Shown piece after piece: positions 54,897-63,627 of a stretch of DNA of 64,000 nt. The translations under genes and the position numbers were made by a program. The notes under the pieces are model-generated. The model saw only the letters and a list, made by a program, of their open reading frames with translations, was not told the origin of the DNA and did not search any database. The stretch is from Oceanobacillus polygoni. Its GTDB lineage: Bacteria > Bacillota > Bacilli > Bacillales > Amphibacillaceae. How positions within the stretch are numbered: position 1 is the stretch's first letter; every line of letters starts with the position of its first letter. The stretch lies in contig NZ_PIJY01000025.1 in NCBI RefSeq assembly GCF_008304605.1, positions 1 to 64,000 of the forward strand. The letters are read 5' to 3'.

Positions 54897-54925
54897 ATTA
54901 TAAAGGAAGATAACATACAAGTAAG
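54897..54925 (-). promoter_or_regulatory. acsA promoter
   Basis: Minus strand TATAAT (54897-54902) is perfect, but the -35 region 17 bp upstream reads CTTACT (54920-54925), far from consensus. Such a promoter usually needs an activator. Confidence 0.65.
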
Positions 54926-54934
54926 GAAATTTGC

Positions 54935-54964
54935 ATCAACGGTTTAAATTGACGATTGAACTGT
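54935..54964 (-). promoter_or_regulatory. LytTR-type operator upstream of acsA
   Basis: Minus strand ACAGTTCAA (54956-54964), a 12-bp spacer and ACCGTTGAT (54935-54943). The LytTR consensus is two direct repeats of (T/A)(A/C)(C/A)GTTN(A/G)(T/G) spaced 12-13 bp; the copies match at 8 and 9 of 9 positions. The pair ends 9 bp upstream of the poor -35, a normal activator position. The LytTR regulator gene is adjacent. Confidence 0.65.
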
Positions 54965-54984
54965 TTTAATATTGCCATTAATGG

Positions 54985-55737
54985 TTAATTTCCAAACAAA
55001 TCGAAAAGATGTTTTCTTGCAGCCCGACTAACTGGGATTGTCGTCTGTTTTTTATCTTTTAACGTGACGTTGCTCGTTCCGTTGAACCATGGTGTAATCT
55101 CCTGGACATGATTCAAATTAACAAGGTAACTACGATGAGTCCTAAAAAAAGCATAGCCTTGAAGCTTCTTTTCCAGTTCTTGTAACGTCATCCTACTATG
55201 AATGACCTTATCCTCCGTATGTATTTCTAACATCCGCTTAAATGGAACAGCATAATAAATCGCATCTGGAGACAGAACAACCGTCCGATCATTATCATCA
55301 ATCAGTAATTTCGTCGCCTGCTGTATGTGCTGGTTTGATAACCGCTTCCCATTGCTCTCTACTTGCTGCATTCGCTTACGGATACGATTCATCGCTGTTT
55401 GGAACCGTTCTGTATCGTAAGGCTTTAGCATATAATCAATCGCTTCTATGTCAAAGGCTTCTACTGCATATTCATCATACGCAGTTGTAAAAACAAATAA
55501 TGGGGCTTTCATGTAAACAAGCTCCGTTATTTTCTTCGCTGCATCTACGCCACGCATACCTGGCATATGTACATCGAGAAAGATGACATCTGGTTCATGC
55601 TCAATGTACAGCTCAACTAACTGCTCCCCTGTTTCCGCACTTGGCAACAGCTTTACATCTTGTTCTTTTTCTAATAAATATATTAATTCTTCACGTGCCA
55701 ATTGTTCATCTTCCGCAATCATCGTGTGGATTTTCAT
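54985..55737 (-). CDS. LytTR-family response regulator
   Basis: A 250-residue regulator with an N-terminal receiver domain (AEDEQLAREEL; phospho-acceptor Asp in VIFLDVHMPGMRG near 51; FTTAYDEYAVEAF; DYMLKPYD). The C-terminal LytTR DNA-binding domain (about 145-248) contains FFRTHRSYLVNLNHV. ATG 55737 follows AGGTAGG and lies seven bases after the kinase stop. It forms a two-component pair with the LytS-type kinase, and its likely target is the operator before acsA. Confidence 0.9.
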   Translation of the reverse strand: MKIHTMIAEDEQLAREELIYLLEKEQDVKLLPSAETGEQLVELYIEHEPDVIFLDVHMPGMRGVDAAKKITELVYMKAPLFVFTTAYDEYAVEAFDIEAIDYMLKPYDTERFQTAMNRIRKRMQQVESNGKRLSNQHIQQATKLLIDDNDRTVVLSPDAIYYAVPFKRMLEIHTEDKVIHSRMTLQELEKKLQGYAFFRTHRSYLVNLNHVQEITPWFNGTSNVTLKDKKQTTIPVSRAARKHLFDLFGN

Positions 55738-55744
55738 ATAATAC

Positions 55745-57487
55745 CTACCTTTCTTTATAGGGGATCGTAAAATATACTTCACTACCACTCCCAGGTAAAT
55801 TCCGTACATGTAATCGTGCTTCCTCACCAAGCAGATTAATTAAGCGCTGATTCACATTATATAAACCGGTCCCACCATGCTGCTTTTCTGTCAACACAAC
55901 ATTTCCAACCCGTGATAAAATTTCTTCAGAAAATCCTCTTCCATTATCTCGAACACATATTTTCATTCGATCACCCTTTCTCTCCATCGTTACATCAATT
56001 CGTCCCCCTTCTGTCACGTGCTCTAGTCCATGGCTGACACTATTTTCAACAAGTGGCTGGATCGATGACGGCGGAATAAGCAGATGGGAAATGCCTTCTG
56101 GTTCTGTAAAATTAATTTGTAATCGACTCGTAAATCGAGTTTGGATAATCGCAATATATGCTTTTACATGTTCCGATTCCTTTTCCAATGGCACGAGATG
56201 TGTGGATACAAGCTTCAGATTGAATCGCATAAAGTGTGCTAATTGAACGGTTATATGTCTTGCTTTTTCAGGGTCTTTACGAAATAATGCCGCAATCATA
56301 TGCAGTGTATTAAACAGAAAATGTGGATTGATTTGTGCTTGTAAATTACTTAACTCTGCATCACGTGTATGTAATTCAAGCCTTTCCGTTTTGATCGTTT
56401 TTAATTGATTTCCAATTAATTGCCCGAGACCCTCTGCCAGCATCAGCTCTACCGGACGGATATGCTGTGCCTTGCGAAAATATAATTTTATCAAACCAAT
56501 TGTTTTACTCGCTTCTAATATTGGAATAATGATGACAGCTTCTAATGGGCAATTTTTGTTGGAACATTGAATTTCCGCCTGTGAATAGGCTACAAGCGTT
56601 TGCTTTGCTTCCATTGCCCGGTGTGATAGTTTTGTCGTTAACTGGTTTCCGTTTTTGTGATGATCACTCCCTAGCCCCTTATGTGCCATCACTTCCTTTT
56701 CATTTGTAACTGTGACCGCTGCTAATTTTAAACGCGCATAGAGAAGACCCGCAATCCCCTCTGCCTTTTTTTGAAAGGAATCCTCCTTTAAAAAAGGCAA
56801 TGCTTCTTCTGCTATCGTCAATGCTTGTTTTGTAGCAAATGCTGCTTCATTTTCCTGCTCCCGCATCACTATGGCAATCATTGCTGTAAAAATTGCAATA
56901 GCGATACTATTCGATAATACAACCGGCAAGCCAATTGTGTTAATCATGGCAACCATTTCCCTGTCCTGCGAATCAAAAATAAGCAATAAATGCATCAATA
57001 AAATGGGAGGGAAAATCCCAATAAATAGCGCTTTTATTGGTGAGATAACGCGTTCTTGTGAAAAAAATCGTGCCGTAAATCCTGCCAATAATCCTGTTAG
57101 TGGATTCACGAGGCTATTCGCTAGAAAACCTATCCCTCCTAGGTAAAACAAATGCGAACCAGTAATAATCCCGGCACCAAGACCAACGATTGGTCCTCCT
57201 AATAGACCTGCAATGACAATGGCAACTAAACTAGAACTAACAACCATTTGATCGTTCCCTACATCCCAAACAAACGCTTGGACTACCGTAAAGTCACTTC
57301 CGATAACGACTCCGGTTAGTGTTCCTGCAATTCCGAACAAACCAAATACACACGCATGAATAACTGCCATTTTGAAACTAAATTCACGATAAAGCAGTGA
57401 CCTGAATCCAGGGCTTCGTGTCAGGACAAAAGCAATAACTAATAATAAACCTAAACGTTCGAATAAAACGATTGTCAAATACATCAC
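55745..57487 (-). CDS. LytS-family sensor histidine kinase (5TMR-LYT type)
   Basis: A 580-residue membrane kinase. Residues 1-200 are hydrophobic helices of the 5TMR-LYT sensor type (GLLGGPIVGLGAGIITGSHLFYLGG). A GAF-like region follows (about 225-360). Then comes the LytS-type His box NPHFLFNTLHMIAALFR (His near 387) and a HATPase domain with VENSVSHGLEH and DNGRGFSEE. Relatives such as E. coli BtsS and YpdA sense pyruvate. It overlaps the upstream symporter gene (ATGA), so kinase and transporter are made together. Confidence 0.9.
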   Translation of the reverse strand: MMYLTIVLFERLGLLLVIAFVLTRSPGFRSLLYREFSFKMAVIHACVFGLFGIAGTLTGVVIGSDFTVVQAFVWDVGNDQMVVSSSLVAIVIAGLLGGPIVGLGAGIITGSHLFYLGGIGFLANSLVNPLTGLLAGFTARFFSQERVISPIKALFIGIFPPILLMHLLLIFDSQDREMVAMINTIGLPVVLSNSIAIAIFTAMIAIVMREQENEAAFATKQALTIAEEALPFLKEDSFQKKAEGIAGLLYARLKLAAVTVTNEKEVMAHKGLGSDHHKNGNQLTTKLSHRAMEAKQTLVAYSQAEIQCSNKNCPLEAVIIIPILEASKTIGLIKLYFRKAQHIRPVELMLAEGLGQLIGNQLKTIKTERLELHTRDAELSNLQAQINPHFLFNTLHMIAALFRKDPEKARHITVQLAHFMRFNLKLVSTHLVPLEKESEHVKAYIAIIQTRFTSRLQINFTEPEGISHLLIPPSSIQPLVENSVSHGLEHVTEGGRIDVTMERKGDRMKICVRDNGRGFSEEILSRVGNVVLTEKQHGGTGLYNVNQRLINLLGEEARLHVRNLPGSGSEVYFTIPYKER

Positions 57488-59028
57488 GGACGATCTCTCC
57501 TTGCATCAATCCCAGTTTGTGATTTTAGATAGAAAGCATGAAATGGGACTGCATTTTCTTGCCCTTTCGGTGATAATACCGCTCCAAGATATGCTCCTAA
57601 AAATCCAATTGGTATGGCAATTATCCCTGGATTATAGAGTGGTATTAAGGCTTCTCTTGCAATCCAGCCTCCATCTAAATTCATCACATGTGGTCCGATT
57701 AACAGTAACAATAAGGACGTTGTTAAACCACAGACCATCCCAGTAATTGCTCCAGTTTGATTAAATCGCCTCCAATAGATGGTTAATAATAGTACTGGTA
57801 GATTACTAGATGCTGCAACAATAAATGTTAACGAAACTAGAAACGTTACATTCATATTCCTTAAACCAAGTGCAAATAATGTTGATAGTAGGCCGATAAA
57901 AAAGGCGGTCCAGCGTGCAGCACGGACGCGTTTCTTCTCCGTTGTATTTCCTTTTTTAATAATATGGAAATAAATATCATGAGAGAAAGCAGTCGTAGCT
58001 GAAATGACCAAACCGGCTACAACCGCAACAATTGTTGTAAATGCAATCGCAGCGATAAATGCCATTAGAAAGTCGCCACCTAAGTTCTCCGCTAATAATG
58101 GTGCAGCTAAATTTCCAGATGGATCAAGCATGATCAATTCCTCAAACCCAACCAGCGCTACAGCACCTAGACCTAAAACAAGCGCAATCAAATAAAATAC
58201 ACCAATGATCCAACTCGCAGTTAAGAGAGATTTACGAACTTCTACCGTATTTCGGACAGTAAATAATCGAATTAAAATATGTGGCAAACCAGCAGTACCA
58301 AGTATTAAAGCGAGATGTAGCGAAATCGTTTCGATCGGGTTGTTAAACAAATGGCCCGGTAACGAAAATTGATCACCTAATGGAGAACCGATTGTAACCT
58401 GTTCAATAAGATTTGAAATACTCCAATTAAACCGAGATAAAACTATAAGCGCAAGTAGAAATGTACCGGACAAAAGTAATACTGTTTTGACGATTTGTAC
58501 CCATGATGTAGCAAACATCCCACCAAATACGACATAAACTGTCATGAGTAACCCTATGATTAGTACAGAAGTGGAATAATTAATATTTAGCAATAAACGA
58601 ATTAACAATCCTGCAGCCACTAATTGTGGAATCATATAAAGAACCGAAATGATGAGTGCCCCGACAGCCATCATTCCTCGCATTTTATAACTGGGAAAAC
58701 GCGAGCAAACAACATCACCTAGTGAATATTTGCCTAATCGGTGCACTGGCTCTGCAATAAAGAACAAAACAATTAAATAGGAAACTAAAAATCCAATCGC
58801 ATACAAAAATCCATCAAAACCATTGATTGCAATCGTACCAACGATACCCAAAAAAGAAGCCGCACTAATATAATCTCCTGCAATAGCCATCCCATTTTGT
58901 GTACCTGTTAAACTACCAGCAGCAATATAGAACTGATTCGTCGTTTTACTTTGTCTCGCCGCCCAATAGGTAATGATTAATGTACAAACAACAATACAGA
59001 GAAAAAATAATAGATAGGTAATGTTCAT
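57484..59028 (-). CDS. ActP-like sodium:solute symporter coupled to LytST
   Basis: A 514-residue SSS protein, closely similar in plan and length to ActP at 51132: TTNQFYIAAGSLTGTQNGMAIAGDYISAASFLG and AIAFTTIVAVVAGLVISATTAFSHDIY. It should carry acetate, pyruvate or a related short acid. It is the first gene of the symporter-LytS-LytT operon, with ATGA overlap to the kinase, suggesting the transporter brings in, or helps sense, the kinase's signal. Confidence 0.87.
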   Translation of the reverse strand: MNITYLLFFLCIVVCTLIITYWAARQSKTTNQFYIAAGSLTGTQNGMAIAGDYISAASFLGIVGTIAINGFDGFLYAIGFLVSYLIVLFFIAEPVHRLGKYSLGDVVCSRFPSYKMRGMMAVGALIISVLYMIPQLVAAGLLIRLLLNINYSTSVLIIGLLMTVYVVFGGMFATSWVQIVKTVLLLSGTFLLALIVLSRFNWSISNLIEQVTIGSPLGDQFSLPGHLFNNPIETISLHLALILGTAGLPHILIRLFTVRNTVEVRKSLLTASWIIGVFYLIALVLGLGAVALVGFEELIMLDPSGNLAAPLLAENLGGDFLMAFIAAIAFTTIVAVVAGLVISATTAFSHDIYFHIIKKGNTTEKKRVRAARWTAFFIGLLSTLFALGLRNMNVTFLVSLTFIVAASSNLPVLLLTIYWRRFNQTGAITGMVCGLTTSLLLLLIGPHVMNLDGGWIAREALIPLYNPGIIAIPIGFLGAYLGAVLSPKGQENAVPFHAFYLKSQTGIDARRDRP

Positions 59029-59216
59029 AGAATCACCTTCATACGTATTTTGGGAGAGCTAAATCTTCATACAGTCGTTGCTTAGGTAGTCTAAAATATG
59101 TAAAAATTGATTAAATTCTATATTTTGATTTTACTATAAATTGTATAGCATGCAGAATAAGAAGTAAAGATTTGTGTGTAAGATGATTGGGATTTGAGAG
59201 ATAACGGAGGTTTCTG

Positions 59217-59342
59217 ATGGATGATCAGTTTTCGTGGTCTAGGGATCAATCGCTTAGTTGCGTTGCCCGAACTTGTGCGGCGGGTGATCGATTGACTGGC
59301 TGGAATGCACTATTTCACTCTGTTGATAATCAGTTAAAATAG
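59217..59342 (+). CDS. Possible small protein (41 aa)
   Basis: ATG 59217 has a perfect CGGAGG six bases upstream. The product begins MDDQFSWSRDQSLSCVARTC, contains two Cys 5 residues apart and two Trp, and ends SVDNQLK; it is soluble and matches nothing I know. The region is GC-richer than its flanks and contains CAATCG/CGATTG and GCCCG/CGGGT words that could fold, so a structured RNA is an alternative. The rest of 59029-59438 holds no other gene. Confidence 0.4.
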   Translation: MDDQFSWSRDQSLSCVARTCAAGDRLTGWNALFHSVDNQLK

Positions 59343-59383
59343 AATGGGTTGCGCAATTCCCATACTTCATCACACGCAAAATA

Positions 59384-59421
59384 AGGTGTCATCAAGCCAT
59401 TAAAAATCCTTGAAAACACCT
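59384..59421 (-). terminator. Terminator of the TAXI-TRAP operon
   Basis: AGGTGT plus TCAAG pair with CTTGA plus ACACCT with small bulges, and the minus strand continues TATTTTGC. It is just beyond the permease stop. Confidence 0.65.
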
Positions 59422-59438
59422 CATTCCATAAAACTAAA

Positions 59439-61376
59439 CTACGAGCGAAGTTCAGTAGCTCTAACAGACAGTTCTTCTTTTCTTCTATTTTGTAGAGCAT
59501 AGACTAGAATAATAATAACGAGACCAATTGTGCTCGTCCATAGATTAGCATACATGGATAGTGCTCCGCTTATTACTAATAGAATCCGCTCCAAAACAGT
59601 CGTTCTTGTTTTTAACCAGCCAATCGCTCCCCCTGCGAGAGCGGTGACACCGATAACAGCAGTTAAGAATGCAAGCAGTACTTCTACCAAATTACCGTCC
59701 ATTAAAAGGGCTGGCTCTAAGACGAACATGAACGGGACAACAAAACCGACGATACCTAATTTGACAGCCTCTAGCCCTACCCGATTCGGATTTGCATCGG
59801 CAATCCCTGCAGCTGCATAAGCTGCAACAGCCACAGGTGGTGTGATCGCTGAGAAAATTGAAAAGTACACTATAAATAGGTGGGCAGCCATCGCAGACAC
59901 TCCTAATTCAATTAAGGCAGGTGCTGCAAGCATCGCAGTTAGAATATAAGCAGCAGCAACCGGCATTCCCATCCCTAAGACGATACAAATCAGCATGACA
60001 AGAATTAATGTCGGAAACAGCATCCCTTCTGTTAATCCAAGCACAATACTTGTTACCTTTCCACCAAGCCCAGTTGTCATAATCCCAGCAATAATAAGTC
60101 CTGCTGCGGCACATGCTGTCGTAACCGGAACAGAAGACCTTGCTCCATCCACTAACGCTCCGCAAATCTTTCGCACGCCCATTCGTGTCTCTTTACGGAA
60201 CCAGCTAACGATAATTACTGCAATGAGTCCATAGAAGCCTGTTCGTGATGCGCTGTAGCCTAGTACTAAGAGAACGACTAGTACAATTAATGGAATAAAA
60301 TAAAACCAGCCTTCTTTCAAAACTTCACTTACCTTTGGAATATCTTCTTTTGCCGGACGTGGTAAATCAAGGCGCATTGCCTCAAAATGAACCATGGCAA
60401 ATAAAGAAACATAATAAAGAATACCAGGAATCAATGCCGCAATTACAATCGATCCATACGACATTTGTGTCACTGCGGCCATTAAAAATGCCGATGATCC
60501 CATAATTGGAGGCAAAATACTTCCACCTGTAGAGGCAGCCGCCTCCACCGCCGCTGCAACCGCTGGAGTATATCCTGACTTTTTACTAACCGGAATCGTA
60601 AAGTTACCGGTTGTTACAACATTTGCCGTTGGACTACCAGAGATGGAACCGAAAAAAGCACTAGCAAGAACCGCTACCTTCGCAGAGCCCCCTCGCGTTC
60701 TCCCCGCAATTGCTGTTGAAATCCGAAAGAAAAATTCCCCAGCACCTGATTTTTGCAAAAAAGCACCAAACAGCATAAACATAAATACAAATGAGGCAGC
60801 GACAGAAATTGGCGATCCCCAAAGTCCATTGAAGCTGTACGTGAGCTTTTCAATGAACTCAACCACAGCCATTTCGCGATGGCCAAATAATCCATCGAAA
60901 TGGTGACCCCACAATGTATAAGCAAAGCCAATAAACACGAGAACAATTATTGGAAAACCAATCGTTCGTCTCGTTGCCTCAATCGTTAAAAGGATAAACA
61001 CAAGCCCGAAAAAAATATCCCATGCTGTTAATGGATTCATAATGGGTATTCGAACTGCAATTCGCTCAGCATGGAACGTGAAATAGATACCCGCACTGAT
61101 TGCCAACATGACAAAGGAATAGTCTATAAAGCTAGGCTTGTGACTTTGAACTGCTTCTTTTTTCGAAAAGCCGTAAAGCAAAAACGTAAGAGCAAGAATA
61201 AAAGCTAAGTGGATTGCCATTTGATTAAGTGGATCAAGGTTCCCAAAGATCACAGACCAAATTTGATAGACAGACAATCCAAAAGCAAAAATGATAAAAA
61301 TTTTCATCGGGAGGCTTGAAAGATTACGCTTGTACCCTTCCACAAACCACCTGTTTAAGATTGCTTTCATGTTCAC
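59439..61376 (-). CDS. TRAP transporter fused permease (TAXI type, DctQM fusion)
   Basis: A 645-residue protein with about 16 membrane helices: an N-terminal four-helix DctQ-like part and a DctM-like part. ASAFFGSISGSPTANVVTTGNFTIPVSKKSGYTPAVAAAVEAAASTGGSILPPIMGSSAF is condensed here to its key words GSPTANV, EAAASTGG and ILPPIMG, typical of TAXI-TRAP fused permeases. The GTG at 61376 has AGGAG upstream. It follows the TAXI receptor gene in the same operon; substrates of TAXI systems are mostly unknown, glutamate or dicarboxylates in a few cases. Confidence 0.88.
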   Translation of the reverse strand: MNMKAILNRWFVEGYKRNLSSLPMKIFIIFAFGLSVYQIWSVIFGNLDPLNQMAIHLAFILALTFLLYGFSKKEAVQSHKPSFIDYSFVMLAISAGIYFTFHAERIAVRIPIMNPLTAWDIFFGLVFILLTIEATRRTIGFPIIVLVFIGFAYTLWGHHFDGLFGHREMAVVEFIEKLTYSFNGLWGSPISVAASFVFMFMLFGAFLQKSGAGEFFFRISTAIAGRTRGGSAKVAVLASAFFGSISGSPTANVVTTGNFTIPVSKKSGYTPAVAAAVEAAASTGGSILPPIMGSSAFLMAAVTQMSYGSIVIAALIPGILYYVSLFAMVHFEAMRLDLPRPAKEDIPKVSEVLKEGWFYFIPLIVLVVLLVLGYSASRTGFYGLIAVIIVSWFRKETRMGVRKICGALVDGARSSVPVTTACAAAGLIIAGIMTTGLGGKVTSIVLGLTEGMLFPTLILVMLICIVLGMGMPVAAAYILTAMLAAPALIELGVSAMAAHLFIVYFSIFSAITPPVAVAAYAAAGIADANPNRVGLEAVKLGIVGFVVPFMFVLEPALLMDGNLVEVLLAFLTAVIGVTALAGGAIGWLKTRTTVLERILLVISGALSMYANLWTSTIGLVIIILVYALQNRRKEELSVRATELRS

Positions 61377-61473
61377 AATGCAAAGACTCCTTTCAAGAAA
61401 AAGCAAAAGTTAGTAATTTATTCTTTAAGAAAAATGTGAGTAAAACCTCCGAATTTAATAGTGATGGAAGATG

Positions 61474-62481
61474 TTAAGGAAGCATACCTTTCTCACGGAA
61501 AAATCTTTCTGCACCTGGATGCAGTGGAACATTACCGACTTTCATCATATTATCTTCTGATAGATTATTAAATTCCTTGTGCACCGTTCTCAGATAATCA
61601 AAGTTTTCATAGATTGCCTCAGTCATCTGATAGACTTCTTCCTCTGGAACATCTTTATGTGCAATGAGAATTGCCGGTGTACTAACGGTTGCTACGTCTT
61701 CCTCTAAAAAGGAGTATGCAGAAGCGTTAATCGTTCCAGTATCCATGCCAAGCTTTTCGGATACACGCTCAATCACCTGTTCATTTAATTCAAGCATTTT
61801 TAGACGCATCAATGTAGACGCTTCAATAATATCACTCGAAGGTGCCGACACCGCATCCCCACTTGCATCAACTCGATTATCGGCCATCATTTCAAATGTT
61901 TTCGATCCAGATAAATAATCAACTGATCCACCCCAAGAAACAATATCATCATAAGTGATCCCATATGCTTGTAAAATATTCCTCGTAATAATTTCACCAG
62001 CAGCTCCCTTTTGATCGACAGCCAAACGGATAGGAGCTTTCAACTCAATCATCTCTTCAAAGGAATCATAAGGCACTTCCGAAGCTACGATAAACTGGTA
62101 GTAGTTTGCTGGAATCACAACACTTACAGCACGAATATCTTCATAGGGCTGATCATATGGCTCTTCCCCACTGTATGCTGCATAGGATGTCATCGCATAG
62201 GATAATCCATACGGAACAACACCTGTTGCGACAGTTAGCGGGTTTTCCACGATACCACCTGGTTCTACGGTAATGATAGCTCCTTCATGTTCCCTGCGAA
62301 TCGATTCAGCAATTCCTTCTGTAAAAACAGACCAAGCACCACCAACTCTTCCCCCAACAATCGTTGTGTGTAGTGACGTCTCCGAATATGCAGCACCTTT
62401 CGCTACCTGTTCGTTCCCCTTTTCACATGCAGTTAAAAAAATAATTCCTAGAATGATTGCGATAACGATGCTTTTATTCAT
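61474..62481 (-). CDS. TAXI-family TRAP solute-binding lipoprotein
   Basis: A 335-residue lipoprotein: the signal peptide ends FLTAC, lipidated Cys19. GGRVGGAWSVFTEGIAESI opens the TAXI ligand-binding domain, and VEPGGIVENPLTVATG and ASGDAVSAPSSDIIEA are further family blocks. ATG 62481 follows GGGAGG. It starts 25 bp after the nadC stop on the same strand, so it is probably cotranscribed with an NAD-synthesis gene, which points to a pyridine carboxylate ligand. Confidence 0.87.
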   Translation of the reverse strand: MNKSIVIAIILGIIFLTACEKGNEQVAKGAAYSETSLHTTIVGGRVGGAWSVFTEGIAESIRREHEGAIITVEPGGIVENPLTVATGVVPYGLSYAMTSYAAYSGEEPYDQPYEDIRAVSVVIPANYYQFIVASEVPYDSFEEMIELKAPIRLAVDQKGAAGEIITRNILQAYGITYDDIVSWGGSVDYLSGSKTFEMMADNRVDASGDAVSAPSSDIIEASTLMRLKMLELNEQVIERVSEKLGMDTGTINASAYSFLEEDVATVSTPAILIAHKDVPEEEVYQMTEAIYENFDYLRTVHKEFNNLSEDNMMKVGNVPLHPGAERFFREKGMLP

Positions 62482-62506
62482 AGTATGGCCTCCCGTTGTC
62501 TGCACG

Positions 62507-63352
62507 TTATTTCTTACTTCCCTCATTCACTTGCAAACTAATGTCCAACGCCTTAACAGAGTGTGTTAACGCACCTAATGATATGTATTGCACCCCAGTA
62601 TTTGCATAGGTTGCTAGATTAGCAAGCGTAATTCCACCTGAAGCTTCTGTTACGATCGGATCAGGTACAAGCTCAGCAAATCCAATTACTTCCTCTGGAC
62701 TGCGATTATCGAACATGATGACATCTGCACCAGCATCTACCGCTTCCAGTACCTCACATTTACTTTCCGTCTCCACTTCAATCTTCACCATATGTCCGAC
62801 CGCTTCACGTGCTTTCTCAACTGCTTTCGTGATCGACCCACAATACGAAATATGATTATCTTTAATCATCACACCATCATATAAACCATTGCGATGGTTC
62901 TTTCCTCCACCAGAAGTAACTGCATATTTATCAAACATTCTTAACCCGGGCATTGTTTTTCTCGTATCACAAATGCTGATTGCTGGGTCATTCAAGGTTT
63001 CTACACATCGGTTCGTCATCGTCGCAATGCCGCTCATACGTTGCAATAGATTTAAAATTACGCGCTCTCCAGTAAGTATGGAGCGGACAGAGCCATACAC
63101 TTCCGCAATCGCCGTTTGGGCTTCCACGATATCGCCATCTTTAAAATTCAGCTTAACTTCCACTTCGGAATCTAGTAAATGATAGGCTTCCTTAATAATG
63201 GATAGTCCAGAAAGAACTCCGGATTCCTTAACGATAAACACACCTTTTCCCAATTGATCCTTAGGAAAAATGGAATCACTTGTGATATCCTGATCACCAA
63301 TGTCTTCCATAAAAAATGATTCGAGTGCTTTTCGTAGTTTGATTGTATTCAT
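62507..63352 (-). CDS. nadC: Nicotinate-nucleotide pyrophosphorylase (quinolinate phosphoribosyltransferase)
   Basis: A 281-residue enzyme making nicotinate mononucleotide from quinolinate and PRPP. It has EDIGDQDITSDSIF at the N-terminus, ERVILNLLQRMSGIAT, DTRKTMPGLRMFDKYAV, GGGKNHRNGLYDGVMIKDNH and a C-terminal GADVIMFDN and EASGGITL, all standard NadC blocks. ATG 63352 follows AAGGAG. nadA and nadB are not in the window. It is divergent from niaR, with a likely NiaR operator between them. Confidence 0.93.
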   Translation of the reverse strand: MNTIKLRKALESFFMEDIGDQDITSDSIFPKDQLGKGVFIVKESGVLSGLSIIKEAYHLLDSEVEVKLNFKDGDIVEAQTAIAEVYGSVRSILTGERVILNLLQRMSGIATMTNRCVETLNDPAISICDTRKTMPGLRMFDKYAVTSGGGKNHRNGLYDGVMIKDNHISYCGSITKAVEKAREAVGHMVKIEVETESKCEVLEAVDAGADVIMFDNRSPEEVIGFAELVPDPIVTEASGGITLANLATYANTGVQYISLGALTHSVKALDISLQVNEGSKK

Positions 63353-63500
63353 AGTCGTTACTCCTTCACTGGTTGTCATTTTGTTTGTGATTATTTTCAC
63401 ATTAAATACATTAGAATACGATTACTTCTTTTAAAAACAAGCAATCTCCCCATCCTGTTAGATTAATTAATCCAGTTTATCCGATGAGTCTATAGTCACC

Positions 63501-63534
63501 TGTCTTGACATCTATATTTACATAGAATTAATAT
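63501..63534 (+). promoter_or_regulatory. NiaR operator overlapping the niaR promoter
   Basis: TGTCTTGACA (63501-63510) is the TGTC-TT-GACA core I recall for NiaR/YrxA sites. TTGACA within it is also the -35 of a promoter with an 18-bp spacer and TAATAT (63529-63534) leading to niaR. Binding would block niaR and, being between divergent genes, probably nadC as well. Confidence 0.6.
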
Positions 63535-63627
63535 ATTATCAAGTACTAGTTTCTAAAAACACATTTCTTTCGTTTAATATTAGAATAAACATTTCTGTCA
63601 CATGGAGATGTACAAGGAGGGCTATAA

